Source: Paralithodes platypus
Taxonomy: Eukaryota; Arthropoda; Malacostraca; Decapoda; Lithodidae
Assembly: GCA_032716605.1 (NCBI GenBank)
Contig: CM064523.1
Span: 47,577,064 to 47,641,063 of the forward strand
Reading direction: 5' to 3'
Length of the DNA stretch: 64,000 bases
Both the position numbers and the translations under genes were made by a program. Shown piece after piece: positions 1 through 10,691 of this stretch. The number at the start of each line of letters is the position of its first letter. Position 1 is the stretch's first letter. Under the pieces are notes generated by a model. The model saw nothing but the letters and a program-made list of their open reading frames with translations. It had not been told where the DNA came from and ran no database searches.

Positions 1-1003
1 TTGGCTCAAATGTGTAATAGGCCAAATTCAGAGAGTGGAGAGAGGGCATGGCGAGCAAGGGTTTAAGAGTCGATATTAACAAAACCAAGGTTATGCATTG
101 TAGATTGAGACGAGGCAATGTGGAAAAGAGCGGTGCATACCCATGTGCAGTGTGTGGAAAGGGAGTGGGCGTTAACTCAATTCAATGTAGCATCTGTCGA
201 TGTTGGGTACACCATGGGAGTAAGCGCTGTAGTAGAATAAAGGGACCCCTGCCGAAGGATAAGTCAGAAATAGAGAAATTTGAGTGCATAATGTGCAAAG
301 GCGAGCTTGTGTTAAGTGATGATCCTGTGGCTGTGAATTTTGGAAATGAGTCTTTGGAGATGGTGAACAAGTTTTGTTACCTAGGAGATACCATCTCTGG
401 CGGTGGTGGGGCCGAGGCTGCCACTGTTGCTAGAATTAGGTGTAGCTGGGGTAAGTTCAGAGAACTGATGCCAATCCTGACCATGAAAAGAATGCCTCTC
501 CCACTGAAGGGAAAGGTGTATGCCGCATGTGTTAGAAGTGCAATGACGTATGCCTCAGAAACATGGGCCGTTAAAGTAGAGGATGTCAACAGTCAACAGA
601 ATGGAGCGTAATGAGATGAGAATGGTGAGATGGATGTGTGGGGCCAGGCTACAGGATAGAATAACAAATGTTGAGCTGAGGAGACGTTTAGGTATAAAGA
701 GTATTAGCGAGGTGATGCGTACAAGTAGACTGGGATGGTATGGACATATGGAGAGAATGGATGAACAAAATTGGGTGAAAAAAATGCAGGTCTGTGATTG
801 TGGAGGGAGCTGCACCAAGGGGTGGACCGAGGAAGACCTGGGATCGGACTATACGCGCCGATCTCAAATCCAAGAACTTGACAAGTGAAGCAGCCCTTAA
901 CAGGGTTGCCTGGAATGCCGCCATTAGGACAAGAGACTGAAACTGCACTTATGTGTGGAACACTCAGTCTTAAAATGTTATGTATGTATGTATGTATGTA
1001 ACT
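1..1003 (+). pseudogene. LINE 3' end: RT C-terminal region with PHD-like zinc finger
   Basis: This is the 3' part of a non-LTR retrotransposon; the element runs off the left edge. The reading frame at 48-611 keeps the LINE motif GLRVDINKTKVM, then a Cys/His cluster (C33-x2-C36, C47-x2-C50, H55, C61, C80-x2-C83) that looks like a PHD-type finger set into the RT thumb region, then FCYLGDTISGGGGAE and TYASETWAV. The frame shifts near 583-600, where a 7-base direct duplication (gtcaac/agtcaac) is visible, and continues at 583-888 with RWMCGARLQDRI and LGWYGHMERMD. A second shift near 800 gives the usual GRP-type basic tail and a final WNAAIRTRD at about 910-940. The copy ends in an (ATGT)n tail at 980-1001, typical of LINE 3' ends. 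Clade is not certain (CR1/Jockey-like). Not functional here. Confidence 0.8.
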
Positions 1004-1616
1004 GCTTACTATCACCACGTGTAACAAGTAGTAACTATAAGTGTATATTTCTGTTTGATCACTCGTCACAATCACCATTAATAGTCACAGTGAACATTGA
1101 TTTAATACCATTCTCGCTTTCCAGTAACAATAACTATAATATTTGATTTGTTGTAAATAAGTTTTATCTTCAGTTTTGTTTATTAAATTATAGAAATTGA
1201 TTTCATGTTTATCTTGCTACCTTCTTAAAAAAAAAAATTTTTCATTTTGTTTAAGTGTCGGATTCAGTATTTCACTCTTATCCCTAAATCTGACTATCTA
1301 GAATATTAATGATAAATATTATTCAACTTGGAACCTGGTGCTGATACCGACAAACTTAACAATGTTAATGTTTAATAAGAGTCGTATTCATAAACAATTC
1401 TTTCCCTTCGAAAATGAAAGGAATGGATTTTTTCGATCCATACAGGATTGTAAGTTTTTTTTTTCTTACATCCCCACTGAATAAACTAACCTAGGCTAGT
1501 CTCTGTCCCTCTAGCCCATCATAATGTTCAAGCCAACATTGGTTAGATTTTGTCTGAATTGGCTCACCTCAGATAGGCTAACCGGATTTTAAAATGTTGT
1601 GAATTTATTATGGGAA
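1004..1616. other. No gene seen
   Basis: AT-rich sequence with short poly(A) and poly(T) runs (near 1227 and 1455). I see no reading frame with protein-like content and no repeat shared with the rest of the window. Confidence 0.5.
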
Positions 1617-2179
1617 GGATGTAGTATTTGGACGTACTATATGGCACCTGCCTTGGTTTACACTACACGGAACGGCGGCAGCAGTGAACGCTCGCGATCA
1701 TGGTCCTGTCTATTTTGACTACCGCAGGATTATCCGGGATACAATAATGGGCTGAGGGGGAAGCTCCCCTCACCCCCCTCATTACATGTTGTCATCATCA
1801 TATATTATATTCCCAGCAGGGGGCAAATAACAGAAACAATAACCGTTAAAATAGACGGGAACGTAACCACGAGCGCACTACCTATGTAAAAATTACGACC
1901 GTACACCCGGATACTAGATCCTTCACGAAGGATGTAGTATCTGGGTGTACGGTCATCATGTTTACATAGGTAGTGCACTTGCGGTTACGTTTTGGACTAT
2001 TTTGACTTTTTTTTTAAGTAATTTGCCCCCTGCCAGGCCTATATATGATGATGACAATAAGTCATGGGGGGGTGAGGAGGACCCGCAACCTAATTTGGAT
2101 ATCCCACGGCAGTCAAAATAGACGGGAACATGCGAGTAGTGTAAACAAGGCATATGATACGCTCAAAATTCCTCGAATA
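1617..2179. repeat. Fold-back (long inverted repeat) element
   Basis: The stretch is an imperfect palindrome. The left end, gatgtagtattt...gtttacac, is mirrored at 2130-2179, and the axis lies near 1911-1942 (gatactagatcc / ggatgtagtatc). Each half contains its own smaller inverted pair built on tctattttgac / gtcaaaataga, plus a conserved core (ttgtcatcatcatata, cagcagggggcaaata). The same units recur at 9500-9896. No transposase is encoded, so this is probably a non-autonomous fold-back element or a pair of MITEs in head-to-head array. Confidence 0.75.
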
Positions 2180-3267
2180 CTACATCATTACCTTTATTAG
2201 TTTATGTAATAGAAAGTCCGAGTTACCTTTTCACTATAATATTTTCCCAGATTTTCATAGCCTTTTTACATTATCAGGGAGCGTGTTTTTAGATTATTCG
2301 GTAGCTACCGAATATCTTAACTACAGTTCAAGGAGACTACAGCAGCAGTTTGCACGCTCTCTGCATTTACTTCTAATTTGACAGAGTTTGGTGTTCAAAC
2401 CCCCCCACCTCCCCAGGACATAATTGTCATCATCATATTCATATATAGCCTAATGCCAGCAAGAGGCAAATAGCCACTGGCCGAGGGATGATTTCAGATA
2501 AAAGTAGTTAAATCTGATGCATAGAACATGCTAATATTGCCGCAGTGTCTGCTTGAATATTGTCATCATATTAGCCTAATCAAAACAAAATCCCTTGAAA
2601 AACATATTTGTAAACACTATTCAATACTGATTGGTTATGAGTACAATTATAGGCTACCCTAATTTTTTTATTACAGTATATTATAGCCTAATCCCTCTAC
2701 TTTCTTTAAATATCCAAACAAAATAACTTAACCTGAGAACCCAAGATAGGCCTAGGCTAGGCTAACATATAGCGTTTCATGATGCCGAGTGTATAGGCTA
2801 ACTTACTAACATTAGTAGTAGCTAAAAGGCTGGTAGGCTAAAAGAATATTTATAAGATTAGAGCACAAAATTGGTAATACAAAAATGTGCCTACTTATTT
2901 TGGGCTGTATACAGCATGGAATGAGATTTTGTTGAAAACTTGGGATTGTTCTTGATCCCTAGCAAGCCTCAAAACCTGATTTTACAAACTTATTACATTA
3001 ACATGTGTCAACATGTAGTCACACTATGCACAATATTAATGCATTGAAAGGACTGAATCAGCACAGCAGTAATAGTCAAATATACTCAATGTTTGTAAGG
3101 AAAACCCCACTAGTCACCAGAGTCCCCCCACACACTGTTTCAAATATTTGTTTTGGATTTACAGTCTGAATTTACTTTACATCCTTAGTATTCTCTTGTC
3201 TTGAAGGTGAGGAATAATTATGGTAGGCCTATTATGACATACAGTAGATAGCAGTATTGCACATAAA
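2180..3267. other. No gene seen; fragment of the fold-back family
   Basis: No protein-like frame. At about 2398-2475 there is a degraded copy of the fold-back core (C-rich run, tgtcatcatcatatt, gccagcaagaggcaaata). Around 2745-2770 and 2800-2840 short cctaggct / ggctaa motifs are frequent, as elsewhere in the window. Confidence 0.5.
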
Positions 3268-3410
3268 TTATTATGTTCCTTCCAACAACCAACAATACTC
3301 CTAAAATCGATTAATGAAATTTACAAACACATGTGGCAGTCCGTGGACTCGAACCCAGGATGCTCACACCGAAAATCAACACCTTATACATCGCACCACG
3401 AAGACCGTTA
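3268..3410 (-). repeat. tRNA-derived SINE, copy 1
   Basis: Read on the minus strand the copy starts with a tRNA-like head. It has a good pol III B box (ggttcgagtcc, complement of 3347-3357), an A-box-like stretch (gtggtgcgatgtataagg) the right distance upstream, and a shared 3' body ending gttggaaggaacataataa at 3268. Two further copies (3596-3695 and 27658-27780) share the same body and end, which defines the family. The tRNA of origin was not identified. Confidence 0.75.
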
Positions 3411-3595
3411 AAGGTTGGTGGACACTGCCTACGATTTATTATGCAACTTCGAATCCTGCATATCAATCTAAGCATGTACACACATCCCAACTGCAACTCA
3501 CGTAGGCTATGCATATGTGAATGGAAAGAGCAATTAATGGGGCCTTAACCACTTAGGGAAGTCCTCTCGATAAATTACTCCTGAACCAATATCAA

Positions 3596-3695
3596 TTATT
3601 ATGTTCCTTCCAACAACCATCAATACTCCTAAAATCGATTAATGAAATTTACACAAACACATGTGGCAGTCCGTGGACTCGAACCCAGGATGCTC
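3596..3695 (-). repeat. tRNA-derived SINE, copy 2 (5'-truncated)
   Basis: Nearly identical to copy 1 from the 3' end (3596) through the B box, but it stops just after ggatgctc at 3695, so the 5' half of the tRNA-like head is missing. The adjacent sequence is an old LTR fragment, which may mark the truncation point. Confidence 0.7.
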
Positions 3696-3696
3696 T

Positions 3697-4241
3697 TTGA
3701 GTTCCTACTATTGCGCAGTTATTATTCCCGTGCCAGTTAACCCTATATGTCCTTACCATTGTCATATCCTGTTCCTGCTTTATACTACAGTTCAAAATCC
3801 GATACAATCATCTTAACCTAGCATCAGACTTTCTTCAGAAGATTCCTGCTCGATGCTTTGGGACTTTCGTTCACTTTCTTTAGTATAGGAGTGACAGTTC
3901 ATTATTGTTTAGAGTAACTTTAAATATACTTTCTTCTAGTTGGCATTAAATCATTGGAGTGATTTAATTAAGATCTCTATCTTTTCCTAGTATACCTTAT
4001 TACCGTAATTGTATGTTGTTGTGATCAGGCTGTATCAGAGATCATCAGCCTGTAGTAGTAGTGCACTTATACTGAGTTATAGGATACCCCGTTATCGCAG
4101 ATTTAACTCTGGAGGGTATAGGTGTTTTTGTGCGCCGGCATTATAAGTTCAGGGGTTGGATCTAGTGTTACCGTTGTGGCTGTGTGCTTTCCTAGTCCAA
4201 TGATTAAGAGCCCTTGTTTTATACGAGCCCCGGTCGTAACA
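3697..4241 (+). mobile_element. 3' fragment of a gypsy-lineage LTR
   Basis: The sequence ends ccggtcgtaaca at 4241, the same end as the LTRs at 47178-48970 and 59988-61063. Its body (ccagttaac, tcagaagattcc, ctctggagggt, tccaatgattaagagcccttg) aligns with those LTRs and, in reverse, with 30110-30400 and 30891-30975. The 5' two thirds of the LTR are missing and no internal region follows, so it is a decayed remnant. Confidence 0.8.
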
Positions 4242-5845
4242 GCAATAAGTGCACTCACAGAAGTCCTTTGTCCTACATTTCTTGACCAATTTGTATGATG
4301 ACGATGTAGGCCAGTGATATTCCAAATTCTTGCCAGGGTTCACCAGTGTGATTTAAAATCCTTACCAAGATTATATTTTGATCTTCAGTGGCGATAAGCA
4401 TTTCTGCCTTGTTTTAAGCAAATTATCTCATGTTATTTATTTTGTTGACACTGTTATCTGGGAACAAAACTATGCTTTCAGCTTGATAGTGTACAGTACC
4501 ATACTGTTTTCACATTTGTCAACGTGTGGGTTTAGTGTATCTGCTCCACATATGTATTGACTTAAAAAGTACATTTCTACTCTATACTAGGTAATTGATT
4601 TTGTAATTTTATTGTTTTGTACTTTTCAAGTCCTTTGCTAGATTAATGTATCCAGATGCAGTACTAGCAAGTATTTCAAAAGTAAATCGGGTGTGGAACA
4701 CATGTTGCTTATAATCCATAAACAAATTCATTATTTATTTTTAATTATTTGTATGCATTTATGACAGACATGTATGCACGTGTGAGCCTTGGTCACCCAG
4801 AAGTAGCGCTCTTGGTAGCAGAATAGGATACCATTACCTGGAACTATTTGTACCTGTCACTTTTGAAGAGTTGCTTTGGTTTACAAAGCAGCATTGTATA
4901 GAAGTGAGCAGATGGTGTTTCCCACCTACCACATGTATTTTGCTGTGATACACTTTGTACTGTATTTAGTAGTGTGTGAACATTATCAAAATATATTAGA
5001 CAAAGAATAAATAATTATGCATAACACATCTTATTTTTATATCAAGTTTCATGAATGGATATTGTTTCAAATGTTATTTGCTAGAATAACAGAAAAGAAA
5101 TATATAATGTATTATCTTGTGGCTTTTAAAGCCTGGATCCTTCCTTTAAAAAAATCAAGATCAAATTATAAGAATATGATTATATGATATACAGTACTGC
5201 TATAATGTGTTGTATCCAACACTGATCTATGAAGCTATGTGTTACATTATCTTGATTTTGTTCTAAATAAGTGTTGTACTAACCCTTCAACAGCATGACA
5301 CATATTTGTTTAACAATAATTATTAAAGTTATTCCTATTATCATATGGAGTGAGAAGGAAGAGAATAGCCTACAAGACTATTCCTTTGAATTATATTCAC
5401 CGAACTTGTTTGTCAAGGGGATTCCACGCAATGCGGGCTTCAGCTCATTATTGTTATCGCGCCTCCTTAACTTTGTGTATTTATAGCAAACAAAAACTTG
5501 TGTCACTTGACATGGAGAGGAAAAATCATCTGAGAGTAAATCAGAATTATGTTTGAATCTTTCAAAGCCATTACAAGACTCCATGATGTGCTATAGCTAC
5601 TTAAAACTAAGTAGCCTACAGTATATCTTTTATAGTTATGCATTTTTTCATCAGAGTTAAATGTAATTGTCAATTTGAAGGTAAAGTTTGAAATATACAT
5701 TTAGGTGAGCATTGCCACAATGGTTATCTCAATGACATTACCCATTGTGGTGGGTGAGCTACTCAGTTCATGGGGTTACTTTCCCTCAAGTTAACCAGTT
5801 TCCCTTTCCAGATAATTATGATGTTACAATTCTCCATTTAAAATA
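4242..5845. other. No gene seen
   Basis: AT-rich unique-looking DNA. Reading frames here are short and lack recognisable domains. I see no tandem repeat or terminal inverted repeat. Confidence 0.5.
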
Positions 5846-6290
5846 CATACATAGATAAATCTAAAGACCAAGTGCCCCACGCGGAGTGTGGTTCCAGTCT
5901 CATGTCCTAATGGCGGCACTCCAGGTAGCCCTGTTCAGAACTGCCTCACTTGTAAAGTTCTATTTTTCTAGATCCGACCGCAAAGTCTGATCCCACATTA
6001 TTCTTGGTCAACCCTTGTTCAGCTCCCTCCACGTTCACAGACCTGCATCTGTTCACACAACTTATTTCATTCATCCTCTCCACATGTCCAAACCATCCAT
6101 TGCACCAAGCATAATAGTTTGCATCTCATCACTAATACTCTTGATACCTAATTGTCTCCTCTGCTCTTCACTGGATATCCTATCTTGCAGTTTGGCCCCA
6201 AACATCCATTTCACCATTCTCATCTTGTCACATTCCATTCTGTTGATATCAAACGCTCTGACATCCGTTATTTGCTGTTTGGTATACAAC
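5846..6290 (-). pseudogene. LINE 3' fragment, same family as the window start
   Basis: On the minus strand the frame at 6071-6289 reads INRMECDKMRMVKWMFGAK and LQDRISSEEQRRQLGIKSI, clearly the same protein region as 583-700. The 3' part downstream, containing the complement of atggcggcactccaggtagc, matches the 3' end of the first copy and closes with tacata-type repeats at 5846-5856. The frame is broken after about 70 codons. It is a dead, 5'-truncated copy in the opposite orientation to the first. Confidence 0.8.
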
Positions 6291-6477
6291 TATAACAAAC
6301 ACCTCTCTGTACCTGGCAAATGAACCTGTAAACTTTCAGTTGCGAGACAAATGTGCTAACAGGGAATTGTAGATGCTTTATATAGACCTATGAGAGTTCC
6401 GTATGGAGCTCAGTGGTCTGGTTAATCTGCTCTACATAACTAACTTTATATAAATGGAGAATCAACCAAAAATGTAT

Positions 6478-6770
6478 AATTTATATATACAGTAGGCTAT
6501 ACAGTACAGTACAGTATACTGTATATTACCATGCATAAATTTTAATTTATACATACAGTAGGCTATACAGTATATACAGTACAGTACAGTATACTGTATA
6601 TTACCATGCATAAATTTTAATTTATACATACAGTAGGCTATACAGTATATACAGTACAGTACAGTATACTGTATATTACCATGCATAAATTTTAATTTAT
6701 ACATACAGTAGGCTATACAGTATATACAGTACAGTACAGTACTGTATATTACCATGCATAAATTTAGTTG
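6478..6770. repeat. 75-bp minisatellite, about 4 copies
   Basis: The marker accatgcataaattt recurs with spacing 75, 75 and 72 bases (6531, 6606, 6681, 6753). Each unit also holds nested acagt / gtactgta runs that are themselves near-palindromic. The minus-strand open frame through the array is only a by-product of a period divisible by three. Confidence 0.9.
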
Positions 6771-7920
6771 CAGTGAGTTTCAATACCCCCTTCTAGTTGT
6801 CCCTAGCTACCAACACAAATATAAAATAATTTATGTGAAACACAGTTCTTATAAATTGATTAGCCTAACCAAATGTCTTTGCTACAAATGCAATTTATTA
6901 ATCTCCTCTACTCAAACTACAACATTAGTACTGGTATCCAGGGACAATCGAATAGGGTACAGAAACTTATGCAAGTAAAACAAAGGTGATGGTGAGTGGA
7001 CTGGATGTTGGCACTCCTTTAAATATATAAGTGCTATCAGGCTTTGCTCTGTAGAAAGGTGTAAGTAATAGATTCTATCCTGTGTGTTTTGTGTGTAGTC
7101 TTGAGTAAATATGATGTGTAATAGTGTGGCCTGTTATTTATTCCAAATAAACCATTATGCTGAGCTTAGGGTTGAAAATGTATTTGGGAAATTTCTTTTT
7201 TGAGTGTAGGCATTAATATATTATAACCTGTTGAACATGGCAAGTGCTGGGGGTGGTGCAAGGGTTAGGTTTGTTACAAGAGTCAGAAGTGGGTAAAAAC
7301 AGAGTGTCAAGCGAAAGCATAGTCCATTCCTTTCTGTAGTTATTATTGTACTGTATATACTCTGGGACTTGCCCAAGTTTTTCCGTGTGTGTGTGTGTGT
7401 GTTTTTTTTTTTTTTGGGGGGGGGGGGGGATAGGGAAAGATATAATTGTGGATTAAAGTTCAAAGTACAAAATGTCTTTGGAAGTGAAAACAATGCTATT
7501 TCATGTTAATTTTCCTCTATTCCTTCTCATATTCATTCACATTTCCAAACAAAATTGCTCCGGTTTGACACCCTGTGTGGAAAGCATTCAGAGTGTTGAC
7601 AGGGGAGGTCTCCCTATACTTGAAGGGAAGCTGCATACTGTCTGTGTGAGAAGTGTTAATTACATGTAAGTTAAAGAGGAAGAATCTTGTACACTTGAGT
7701 GAATACAAAATATGGTGAGCTGTATAGGTTAGCTCTGTCATTGTGAGGTGATGCATTCAGTGAAGTAGTGCCATTCCATCTTGCCATAGCACTGTACCAT
7801 CTGAATAGAAATAATTCTTAAGATTGTCCCTGGCAATCAAAGCATCAGAAGCAGGTTTTCGGGGTACAGCTCTAAGATTTTCTAATCCTCCCTGGACATG
7901 TTGACGCCACTGTCCCTGTA
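6771..7920. other. No gene seen; compound microsatellite
   Basis: No protein-like frame. A compound simple repeat lies at 7386-7429: (gt)n, then a T run, then 14 G. The rest is AT-rich and unremarkable. Confidence 0.5.
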
Positions 7921-7927
7921 TCATTTT

Positions 7928-8704
7928 TTAGTGATCAGTATATTCCCTGTCCATCAGTTCTACTGGGGAATAGGAATGCTTGGAGTTTACTCTCAAATAG
8001 TTATGAATCACAACACTAGCTTTAACAATTTTGCATACTGAATTGGGAGAACAGTTAATAGGATGTCTGAATATCTGAAATCGGGTTGCCATGATCCCAA
8101 AGGCATTTTTAGATACCCTTCTAGCCCTAGAAAGATGGTAGTTAAAAATGATCTTCTCTGTGCCTAAATCATGTCCAGGGTAAGGCTTCAGCACGTACTT
8201 CTTCAAGGAAAAAGCATCATCACCTACTACAACAAAAGGGCCCTCTTTATCAGACATAGGTAGTGTAATTGGTGAAGGAATGTGTAGTGAATTGCTTTCT
8301 AAAGCTTCATAAAGAGTACATTTGTTCCATACACCGGCATCACTGGCACGACCTTTACATCCTACATCCACATAAATGAATCTGTAGTCCCAGTCCACAA
8401 GTGCCATCATTATTATACTAAAGTGTCCCTTGTAGTCGTAATACTGTGATCCTGATTTTGCTGGCTTTTGAATTAACACACGCTTGCCATCAAGAGCACC
8501 TATACAGTTAGGGAAGTTCCATTTGGAGTAGAAGCCTCTGGCAATGTTCCTCCAACCATCTTCTGTCGTTGGTAGTACCATGAATTTAGGCTGCAGAGTG
8601 TCATAGATGGCAGTGCAGACATCAGGGATAATGGTGGATATGAGCGCCTGACTGATGCGGAACTGGTATGCAAGTGATGACTGGGATTCTCCTAAAAATA
8701 ACAT
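7928..8704 (-). pseudogene. PIF/Harbinger transposase (HARBI1-like nuclease domain), catalytic Glu replaced
   Basis: This 258-residue frame is the DDE nuclease domain of PIF/Harbinger transposases (DDE_Tnp_4 type). Visible blocks in order are GALDGKRV (Asp72), YYDYKGHFSI, YVDVGCKGRASDAGVW, VVVGDDAFSLKKYVLKPYPG (Asp162) and SRARRVSKNAFG. In the family the last block normally reads VENAFG or VERAFG and supplies the catalytic Glu; here codon 199 is AAA (Lys). The start at 8704 is not the natural one: ttatttttag just before GESQSS looks like an intron 3' splice site, so this is probably the last exon with an upstream exon lost or unrecognised. The frame is otherwise clean to a stop after MDREYTDH. 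Either an inactive transposase or a domesticated, non-catalytic derivative. Confidence 0.85.
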
Positions 8705-8754
8705 GGTCTAGCTATAAAGATATTATAAAGAATAAATATATAATAGTGATTTTT

Positions 8755-9096
8755 TTTTTTTTTTTTTTAGTCCTGTAATCTGGCACCAAATATTCCAGAA
8801 ATTCCAATAATCTGGCATGTCAAGGGTCTATTTAATGCCCTAAATAATCTCCAATCCATAATTTTGTTATCTAGCCTATAACCATAACTATGTCATTCTA
8901 AGCTTTTTCATATAATATATACCCGGTATACCTGTATGTATTAATACCATTCTGAGAAGCTCGGATGTTGAACTGGGATAATTGAGAGCTTATTTTTTTG
9001 TTTTTAATAATCCATCACCGTAGAGTGTGGTACCCGTACATCCGATGATCCGGCATGGCCTCATGTTGCTGCTATCCGAATTACAGGACTTTTACT
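8755..9096. mobile_element. Tigger/pogo-type MITE
   Basis: The left end carries agtcctgtaatctgg after a T run, and the right end carries its inverted match, agtcctgtaattcgg (complement of 9074-9088), preceded by cagtaaa-like sequence. The interior has repeated ccgataatccggca-type strings (near 8812 and 9040), characteristic of Tigger-derived MITEs. No coding capacity. It may share a mobilising enzyme with elements like 25202-27007, but the ends of that element were not found, so this is inference. Confidence 0.6.
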
Positions 9097-9499
9097 GCAC
9101 CGTACAGAATAGTAATACAAGAAGGATTGGAAAATAGTATACTGTACCGGTATGGAAGTTCTTGGATGTATAATACATTGCACATAAAGGTGATTATTGT
9201 GGGTTAATATGGAGTGATAACAAATGTGTATCATCATACGGTAGTGCAAATAGTGCTTGAGTGTGACCAGTAGCGGTAATTAGTGTCCCCCAAACCTAGC
9301 AAGAGTGAGAGAGTTAACATACAAAACAATATATCATAAATTAAAGGATCATATATGGATGTATGCAACCGCATTCAAATCTTGGTCACCCAAAGGTGAC
9401 ACAATTGATAGCGAAAGAAGAGAGGAGATTACCAGGTACCGGCACTGAAGGAGACGACAAGAATGTTAAGAGCGGGCGTACCGCCATCATTGTTTACAC
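9097..9499. other. No gene seen
   Basis: Short AT-rich stretch between a MITE and the fold-back repeats. I see nothing that supports a gene or a defined repeat. Confidence 0.45.
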
Positions 9500-9896
9500 G
9501 TGTAGTGGCGTCGGACCTTTGCCATCATGTTCCCGTCTATTTTGACTGCCTTTGGATACAATAATATATTACCAGCAAATAACCGAAAAAATCGCCGTCA
9601 AAATAGACGCGAACTTGAACCACGGCGATCGACGAATGTAAACATGACAGCGGGGGAGGTGTCGGACACTTGCAGTCAAGTTCCCATCTGTTTTGAATGC
9701 CATTGGATACAATAATATGTTGAGGGGAGGCTTTGCTCCCCCCCCCCCCCATGACATATTGTCATCATCATATATATTGCCAGCAGGGGGCAAATAACCG
9801 AAAAGACTGCCGTCAAAATAGACGCAAAGTTAACCGCGGCGATCGCCCTACGTAAACATGACGACCGTACGCCCGGAATCTACATCCATCCCGTTG
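9500..9896. repeat. Two tandem units of the fold-back family
   Basis: Unit A (about 9505-9650) and unit B (about 9670-9896) each form an imperfect hairpin with arms cgtctattttgac and gtcaaaatagacg, and each holds the cagcaggg/gcaaataaccgaaa core. Unit B also contains a 13-base C run. Both match halves of the palindrome at 1617-2179. Confidence 0.75.
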
Positions 9897-10660
9897 TATG
9901 CTGCCTTTATGGACTTGAAGAAGGCCTAGGAGATTTTATAGAGCAGGTTTGTGGAAAGTACCGTACTGAGAGTGAGGACTGGAGAGTGTCAGCTCATTTA
10001 AGTACGGTAGGCCTATTTGTGCAGTGTGTTGAGTAAAGATGGGAGTATGGATGAAGAAGTGCGGGAGAGGGTACAACAGGGGAAGCGGGTTGTAGGAATT
10101 CTGCAAGCAGTAACAAGAATTTGGGTGGTCAGCATGGAAGTAAAGACGTCCTTGCATGACAGTGTGGTAATCCCGACAGTGACTTATAGGAGCGAAGCAT
10201 GGACGTTGTTGGAGAGACACAAACCAAAAGTAGAAATGGTGGAAATGAGTTACCAGATCTTAAGAGGTGCTTGCGGAGTTCCATGGAAGGATAAACGAAT
10301 GAGGAAGTATGAGAGCAGTGTGTCGTGAATGTAGATGTGCTGGAAAGTGTGAAAAGGAACACCTTGAGATGGTTCGGCCATGTGGAATGTATTGGAAGCG
10401 AGAGAATGACTAAGAGAGTGTACGAGAGTGAGGTGGAAGGATAGAGAGGAGGAGGTAAAGTGAGAGGAGGTGGAACCGTGGAAGGATGGAGTTAAGAAGT
10501 AGGCTATACTGTATGCGTGAAAGCAGTGCTGGATGGGAAGAGCGGCATTGGCTGAATGTGGACAGAGGTGCATGGGGGGCTTTGGGGGCGTTTCGTTCGT
10601 GGCCACCCCTCCTGGGATCATGGCATCCGGCAATAGATACGGTAGATAGATAAATAAATA
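9897..10660 (+). pseudogene. LINE RT C-terminal fragment (second type)
   Basis: The frame at 10017-10328 has the order seen in LINE RT thumb and connection regions: LSKDGSMDEEVRERVQQGKR, then SVVIPTVTYRSEAWTL, then MSYQILRGACGV. Further downstream a frame-shifted piece continues with basic sequence. Upstream, at about 9895-9930, gccttatggacttgaagaaggcc resembles the motif-A region (FMDLKKA), so the RT core has been deleted between the two. The copy ends in a (gata)(aata) type tail at 10637-10660. It differs from the LINE at the window start. Confidence 0.7.
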
Positions 10661-10691
10661 TGTGTTGGAATAATGATATAGGCCTAGGTCT

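Noticed and set aside
6462..6755. 97-codon repetitive frame
   Set aside because: Product of the 75-bp minisatellite (period divisible by three).
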